Shown here in pieces: positions 59,683 through 64,000 of a DNA stretch of 64,000 nucleotides (within the stretch, counting starts at the first letter, position 1; each line of letters begins with the position of its first letter). This stretch comes from Nocardiopsis sp. YSL2 (GTDB taxonomy: Bacteria > Actinomycetota > Actinomycetes > Streptosporangiales > Streptosporangiaceae). The DNA lies in NCBI RefSeq assembly GCF_030555055.1, contig NZ_JAMOAO010000001.1:682001-746000 (forward strand), read 5' to 3'. The position numbers were made by a program, and so were the translations under genes. The notes under the pieces are model-generated. The model searched no databases. It was not told where the DNA came from and was given only the letters and a program-made list of their open reading frames with translations.

Positions 59683-60951
59683 TCAGTCGCAGCAGCAGGT
59701 GCAGGCCTCACAGCAGCTACAGCACTCGCAGCACTCGCACCAGGAGCTGCGCGGTCGGCCCGTCCACGGCCCCGGGTGCGGGTCGCGGCAGCAGAACTGG
59801 CAGGTGCAGCACATGAACAGGGCGACCGCGCACCCGGAGAACACGCCCCGCTTCCTCGGCGGGAACTCCTCTCGTGGGGTCTGGCACGAGCAGGAACAGC
59901 AGCACGTGCCGCTGCCCCCGTCCCCACCCGGGCCGTGGCCGGATCCGCCGTCGTGGCCCTCCTGCCCGCCCCCGGGGCCGCCGTGGTGCTCGCGTCGGCG
60001 GTGGTGCGGCGGGTGGCCGTGGTGTCCGTACTCCTGCCCCTGGTGCCCGTACCCGGAGTGCCCCTGGCCAGGGCGCCCCTGCCCCTGGCCGGGGTATCCG
60101 CCGTGGGCGAAGGCCCGCTCGACGGCGCGGTGCAGCTCCCGCTCCAGGAGCGCGCGGACCAGGCGGTCGTCGTCGAACTCCGCCTCCCTCAGGGCCAGGC
60201 CGACGCCCAGGACGGCGTCGTCGCAGAGGTCGCGGACTCTGCGCAGGTCGGTGCCCGTGGCGGTGATCGGGTTCCAGGCGTCCTTCTCCGCGTCCTCCTC
60301 CCGGTCCTCGACCGCGTCGAGCAGGTGCGCGACCCGTCCGAACAGGCGCCCCGCCTCCCGCAGCGGCGCGGCGTTGGCCGGGCGCCCGGCCAGGACGGCG
60401 GTGTGCGCGAACGCCTCGCCCGTGGCCTCCTCGGTCGGCCGCGTCACCGCCAGGACGTCGGTGCCGGGTCCCGCCGCGCGTTCGACCTCGCGCTGCCGGT
60501 CCACGACCGCGGCCAGCGCGGCGCCGTCGAATCCGAGCCCGGCGCCCGCCTCCTGGGCGCCGCGCCGCCAGCGCTCGGCGACCCTCCCGGCGAGGGCGCG
60601 CACGCCGCGGCGGCCGTAGAGGCCGTCCCCGTCCTCGATGTGGTCGGTGATCTTCGCGGAGGCCAGCAGGAGGGACACCGACGCGGCCAGGTGCGCGCCG
60701 GAGCCGTCGGAGACCTCGGCCGAGCGCATGCCGCGCAGGGGGCAACGGCCGGCCGTGCGGGTCCCGGCGCACTCCGCGGACTGGGCGGCCGTCAGGACCG
60801 ACACCACCAGCCCGTCGTAGTTCGTGGCCACGCGCGAGGCCTGTCCGTGGTCGTCGCGCAGTGCCAGGCACAGCCCGCACATGTGGGACATCCACTCCTC
60901 GGCCAGTCCGTCGGCCAGGGTGTGGCGGCACGGTCGCAGGATTCCGAACAC
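59683..60951 (-). CDS. DUF5685-family protein with Cys-rich tail
   Basis: A 422-residue protein. The N-terminal about 285 residues are the DUF5685 domain: VFGILRPCRHTLADG, MSHMCGLCLALRDDHGQ, ALHSTL-free helices including SLLLASAKITDHIEDGDG and HLLDAVEDREEDAEKDAWNP. A Gly/Gln/His-rich linker follows (GHHGHPPHHRRREHHGGPGG). The last 75 residues have 22 cysteines, as GTCCCSCSCQ, FMCCTCQFCCRD and WCECCECCSCCEACTCCCD. GTG 60951 has GAGG 8 nt upstream. Conserved cysteines at the N-terminus (CxxC in MCGLC) too. Possibly metal-binding or membrane-anchored through modified cysteines; function unknown. Confidence 0.88.
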   Translation of the reverse strand: MFGILRPCRHTLADGLAEEWMSHMCGLCLALRDDHGQASRVATNYDGLVVSVLTAAQSAECAGTRTAGRCPLRGMRSAEVSDGSGAHLAASVSLLLASAKITDHIEDGDGLYGRRGVRALAGRVAERWRRGAQEAGAGLGFDGAALAAVVDRQREVERAAGPGTDVLAVTRPTEEATGEAFAHTAVLAGRPANAAPLREAGRLFGRVAHLLDAVEDREEDAEKDAWNPITATGTDLRRVRDLCDDAVLGVGLALREAEFDDDRLVRALLERELHRAVERAFAHGGYPGQGQGRPGQGHSGYGHQGQEYGHHGHPPHHRRREHHGGPGGGQEGHDGGSGHGPGGDGGSGTCCCSCSCQTPREEFPPRKRGVFSGCAVALFMCCTCQFCCRDPHPGPWTGRPRSSWCECCECCSCCEACTCCCD

Positions 60952-61082
60952 GGGCGGGACCTCTTCTCCTGGCGGCACGGGCCACGGGACTCCGGTGGCT
61001 CCAGCGGGATATGACGCCGGTCCCGTTCCCCTGGTTCCGCGCGCGGGAGGGCGCCTCACGGCACCGCACGGCCGCGCCGGGA

Positions 61083-62270
61083 TCAGCGACGGCGGCGCCC
61101 GGTCGCGGCCGACCGCTCGCCGATGAAGCGCTCCCACTGCTCCACGATGGGGCCGATGGCGTAGCGGCCCGCCGACAGCACCGCCTCCCGCCCCATCCGC
61201 AGCCGCTCGTCGCGGTCCTCGACCAGGCGCAGCATCGCGGTGGCGAGCGCGTCCACGTCCTGGTCGGGAACGAGCAGCCCGTCGCGCCCGTCCTCGATGA
61301 TCTCCCGAGGGCCGTGCGGGCAGTCGAAGCTCACCGCGGGGACGCCCACCGAGAAGCCCTCGATGATCGTCATGCCGAAACCCTCCACCCGGGAGCTGAC
61401 GGCCAGGATCGCGGCCTTGGCCAGTTCCCCCGTGAGGTCCTCGACACGTCCCATGAGGGTGACCTGGTTGCTCAGCCCCAGGTCGGTGATCCTCCGGCGC
61501 AGGGCCCCGTCCTTGCCGCCTCCCCCGTAGACGCGCAGCCGCCAGTCCGGGTGCTTGCCCGCGACGACGGCGAAGGCCTCCACGAGCTTGGGGTACTGCT
61601 TGACGGGCGCCATCCGGCCGGCGGCGGCGATGATCGGGTTGTCCTGCGTGGACCTGGGGTAGTCGCGGTCGGGCAGCGGGTTGGGCATCGCGGTCAGCCA
61701 GCCCGGGGCGGCGCCCAGGAACGCGCGGTAGGCGTCGCGGTCCGCCTCGGTCAGGACGGTCATGCCGTCGAGCCGCGGGTAGCGGCGCGCGATGAGCGCG
61801 CGCAGCTCGTCGGAGTGGTCCGCCAGGTTGACGTGCTCCTGCCCGATGGCCAGGACCCGCCGGGGCGCCCAGCGGGCCAGCAGGAGGTTGATGCCGGGCC
61901 GGGTGCCGATGACGACGTCGGCGTCGGTCCCCTTCAGGAAGCGGCGCAGCGCACGCGTCGCCGCGGGGGCGTAGAAGTCCTCCCGGCGCGCCTCGGCCCC
62001 ACCGACGAGCGAGGCCGTGCGGCGCCGCGACACCCGGTCGGCGACGCGCTCGAGACGGGTGGGCGGCTCCCCCTTCCCCTCGCTCCCGGTCCGGGTCAGG
62101 GCGCGCAGCACCACGCCCTCGGGGACGTCGAAGAACGGTTCCTCCCTGCGCCGGACCAGGCTGACGATCTCCACCTCGTGGCGAGCCGCCAGACCCTCGG
62201 CGAGGTTGTAGACGGTACGAACGGTCCCGCCCATCCCGTAGCCGTTGGCGATGAGGAAGGCGATCTTCAA
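61083..62270 (-). CDS. GT4-family glycosyltransferase
   Basis: A 395-residue GT-B glycosyltransferase. N-terminal KIAFLIANGYGMGGTVRTVY binds the acceptor side; C-terminal PIIAAAGRMAPVKQYPKLVE, VTLMGRVEDLTGELAKAAIL and the EX7E motif EGFGMTIIE mark family 4. The TTG start overlaps the stop of the upstream gene (TTGA), so the pair is translationally coupled. Acceptor and donor unknown; extracellular glycan or teichoic-type polymer is plausible. A 131-bp gap follows to the DUF5685 gene. Confidence 0.9.
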   Translation of the reverse strand: MKIAFLIANGYGMGGTVRTVYNLAEGLAARHEVEIVSLVRRREEPFFDVPEGVVLRALTRTGSEGKGEPPTRLERVADRVSRRRTASLVGGAEARREDFYAPAATRALRRFLKGTDADVVIGTRPGINLLLARWAPRRVLAIGQEHVNLADHSDELRALIARRYPRLDGMTVLTEADRDAYRAFLGAAPGWLTAMPNPLPDRDYPRSTQDNPIIAAAGRMAPVKQYPKLVEAFAVVAGKHPDWRLRVYGGGGKDGALRRRITDLGLSNQVTLMGRVEDLTGELAKAAILAVSSRVEGFGMTIIEGFSVGVPAVSFDCPHGPREIIEDGRDGLLVPDQDVDALATAMLRLVEDRDERLRMGREAVLSAGRYAIGPIVEQWERFIGERSAATGRRRR

Positions 62271-63097
62271 CGGCCACCGCCGGCGTGCTCGACCGCCAGG
62301 AGCGAGAGTTCGTCCTTGACCGTGTAGTAGGGACGGATCCGCACCGCGGCGGCTCCCCCGGCCCGTTCCCCCGCGTCCACCACCGCCTCGGGGTAGACGA
62401 TCTTGCGCTTCTTGCCGACGATGTCGTCGGCGTGCATGGCCAACCGCAGGCCCCGGCCGCCACCGGGTGTCCGGAGCCACAGGTCCCACTCGTTGTGCCG
62501 ACGCTCGTGCTCGTGCGCGTCGGCGATCGGTGCCAGTGGGATGACGCAGTGGAACCGTGCGCCGTCGAGTTCGGCCGGAACGGCCAGCCGGCCGTCCAGG
62601 CCCCGCTGCCGGGCGACGACCTCGGCGGTGTCGGCTCCCTGGTCATCGGGGGCGTAGGCGAGGACGCCCGAGACACTGACCGCTCCGGTGCCGGTGTCGA
62701 CGTCGACCCAGCCCACCTCCGCGTAGGGGGTGGCGGCGGCCGAGCGCAACCGCAGCCGACCGTCCCGGTCCCGGAACGTGCGCAGTTCGCGCTCGTGCCG
62801 ACCCCGGAGGTAGGTGAGCCGGTCGGCGAGGCTGAGACCGGTGTCGCGTGTGGCGAGCGGGGCCGAACGGCCCTCCCCGTCGATCCACAGCACGTCCCAG
62901 ACTCCCTCCGAGATGGGCAGGCCGGCCAGGGGCGCCCGTACGCGTGCGCCCTCTCTCTCCAGGTCGGTGACGCGGATCGCGGCTTCCCCGTCCCCCCGTC
63001 TGCGCAGGGCCAGACCGGCCCCCTGGTCCCCGTGGCCGGAGTCGAGCCGGAGTTCCAGAACGTCCTCGGCGTCGATCCGGCTGAGCTCTGCTCGCAT
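62267..63097 (-). CDS. Protein of unknown function coupled to the glycosyltransferase
   Basis: A 276-residue soluble, strand-rich protein. It seems to have two similar halves: LELRLDSGHGDQGAGLALRR with WDVLWIDGEGRSAPLATRD, and GWVDVDTGTGAVSVSGVLAY with EWDLWLRTPGGGRGLRLAMH, each ending in W-D-(V/L)-x-(W/L). Such WDLxL modules occur in accessory domains of polysaccharide-assembly enzymes, but I cannot name a family. ATG follows GGAGGTCGC and its stop overlaps the glycosyltransferase start. Probably acts with it. Confidence 0.75.
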   Translation of the reverse strand: MRAELSRIDAEDVLELRLDSGHGDQGAGLALRRRGDGEAAIRVTDLEREGARVRAPLAGLPISEGVWDVLWIDGEGRSAPLATRDTGLSLADRLTYLRGRHERELRTFRDRDGRLRLRSAAATPYAEVGWVDVDTGTGAVSVSGVLAYAPDDQGADTAEVVARQRGLDGRLAVPAELDGARFHCVIPLAPIADAHEHERRHNEWDLWLRTPGGGRGLRLAMHADDIVGKKRKIVYPEAVVDAGERAGGAAAVRIRPYYTVKDELSLLAVEHAGGGR

Positions 63098-63347
63098 GCG
63101 ACCTCCACTTCATCGCCCCGCAGCGTGACCGGTCATGTTCATGTCGGTACGACACGGGACGCGGCTTTCACTCCCGATGAGCGAGGATGGAGTGGTGTGT
63201 ACGGCCATCATGGAGCAGAGGGCGTTTGTTCCGGCTAAAGGCCGTGGTTCACGTGCGGGCGAAGGCCGTGGCGCGCCCGGGCGCCGGCCCGGGCGCGCGG
63301 ATCAGCCCTCCTGGCCCTGGAGGCGGGTGGAAGGGATTTCGACGGCG
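63098..63347. other. Gene-free interval with the promoter of the glycosyltransferase pair
   Basis: About 250 bp, GC-rich with GGGCGC-type low-complexity sequence near 63260-63310. No gene and no clear promoter; the minus-strand transcript must start here. Confidence 0.35.
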
Positions 63348-63378
63348 GGGTGGGACGCGCTCCGCGCCCGTCCCACCC
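63348..63378 (-). terminator. Terminator of the cellulase gene
   Basis: GGGTGGGACG, 11-nt loop, perfect complement, 22 bp after the stop at 63400. Confidence 0.65.
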
Positions 63379-63399
63379 GTGCCACGCGTGCGGGGCCGC

Positions 63400-64000
<601 letters not shown>

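Noticed and set aside
59683..63108. 1141-codon frame ending in the DUF5685 protein
   Set aside because: The first about 720 codons are out-of-frame readings of the glycosyltransferase pair; DUF5685 begins at 60951.

Overview
The window is chromosomal DNA of a sporulating, high-GC actinomycete, most likely Nocardiopsis or another member of the Nocardiopsidaceae. The evidence is very GC-rich codon third positions, GTG and TTG starts, many ATGA/GTGA-coupled operons, an SsgA/SsgB-type sporulation protein, a conservon-type roadblock protein, leaderless promoters, a DUF5685 protein and a GH6-CBM2 cellulase. Genus is inference. I see no insertion sequence, phage, integrase or CRISPR array; this is core and semi-core chromosome.

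Layout, left to right. (1) 1-6883: an Atu-like operon on the minus strand (AtuA-like protein, acyl-CoA carboxylase beta and alpha, acyl-CoA dehydrogenase, TetR regulator running off the left edge), with a palindrome over its promoter. (2) 7028-10401: two tandem paralogous membrane proteins, a methyltransferase and an unknown membrane protein. (3) 10412-17764: a nucleoside uptake and salvage operon (BMP lipoprotein, ABC ATPase, two permeases, cytidine deaminase, thymidine phosphorylase). (4) 18077-22902: an alpha/beta hydrolase, then a branched-chain 2-oxoacid dehydrogenase cluster (E1alpha with an 87-bp repeat expansion, E1beta, stand-alone lipoyl protein) divergent from an Lrp/AsnC regulator. 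(5) 22935-29441: nucleoside breakdown continues with a PGM2-type mutase, purine nucleoside phosphorylase, an acetyltransferase, two aldehyde dehydrogenases (one a half protein) and deoC. (6) 29796-43132: mixed genes including acetoacetyl-CoA synthetase, HAD phosphatase, secreted S15 peptidase, CsoR, NDH-2 and catalase. (7) 43223-48899: TetR plus a leucine-catabolism operon (methylcrotonyl-CoA carboxylase beta and alpha, acyl-CoA dehydrogenase). (8) 48996-59238: small membrane proteins, a 54-residue protein made of a duplicated motif, thrS, a PGPGW protein, SsgB-like protein, class IV aminotransferase, roadblock protein, five tRNA genes and a TrkH-type transporter. (9) 59683-64000: a cysteine-rich DUF5685 protein, a glycosyltransferase with an unknown partner, and the 3' end of a GH6 cellulase.

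How the genes fit together. Imported or salvaged nucleosides pass through Cdd, DeoA and PNP to (deoxy)ribose 1-phosphate, through the PGM2-type mutase to the 5-phosphate, through DeoC to acetaldehyde and glyceraldehyde 3-phosphate, and acetaldehyde can be oxidised by the adjacent aldehyde dehydrogenase. In parallel, BCKDH, acyl-CoA dehydrogenase and methylcrotonyl-CoA carboxylase form most of leucine breakdown, the acetoacetyl-CoA synthetase can take its end product, and the Atu-like operon is a paralogous module for another branched acyl-CoA.

Most notable signals: a dispersed repeat family that inserts in frame into coding sequence (E1alpha, acetoacetyl-CoA synthetase); a set of genes with a -10 box 6-8 nt before the start codon (leaderless); two DasR-like GGTCTAGACC palindromes; paralogous acyl-CoA dehydrogenases with the catalytic glutamate at different positions; a lipoyl protein that ends where the rest of E2 should begin; and a previously easy-to-miss 54-residue gene with two copies of DPNATxRISRxDLFRDD.
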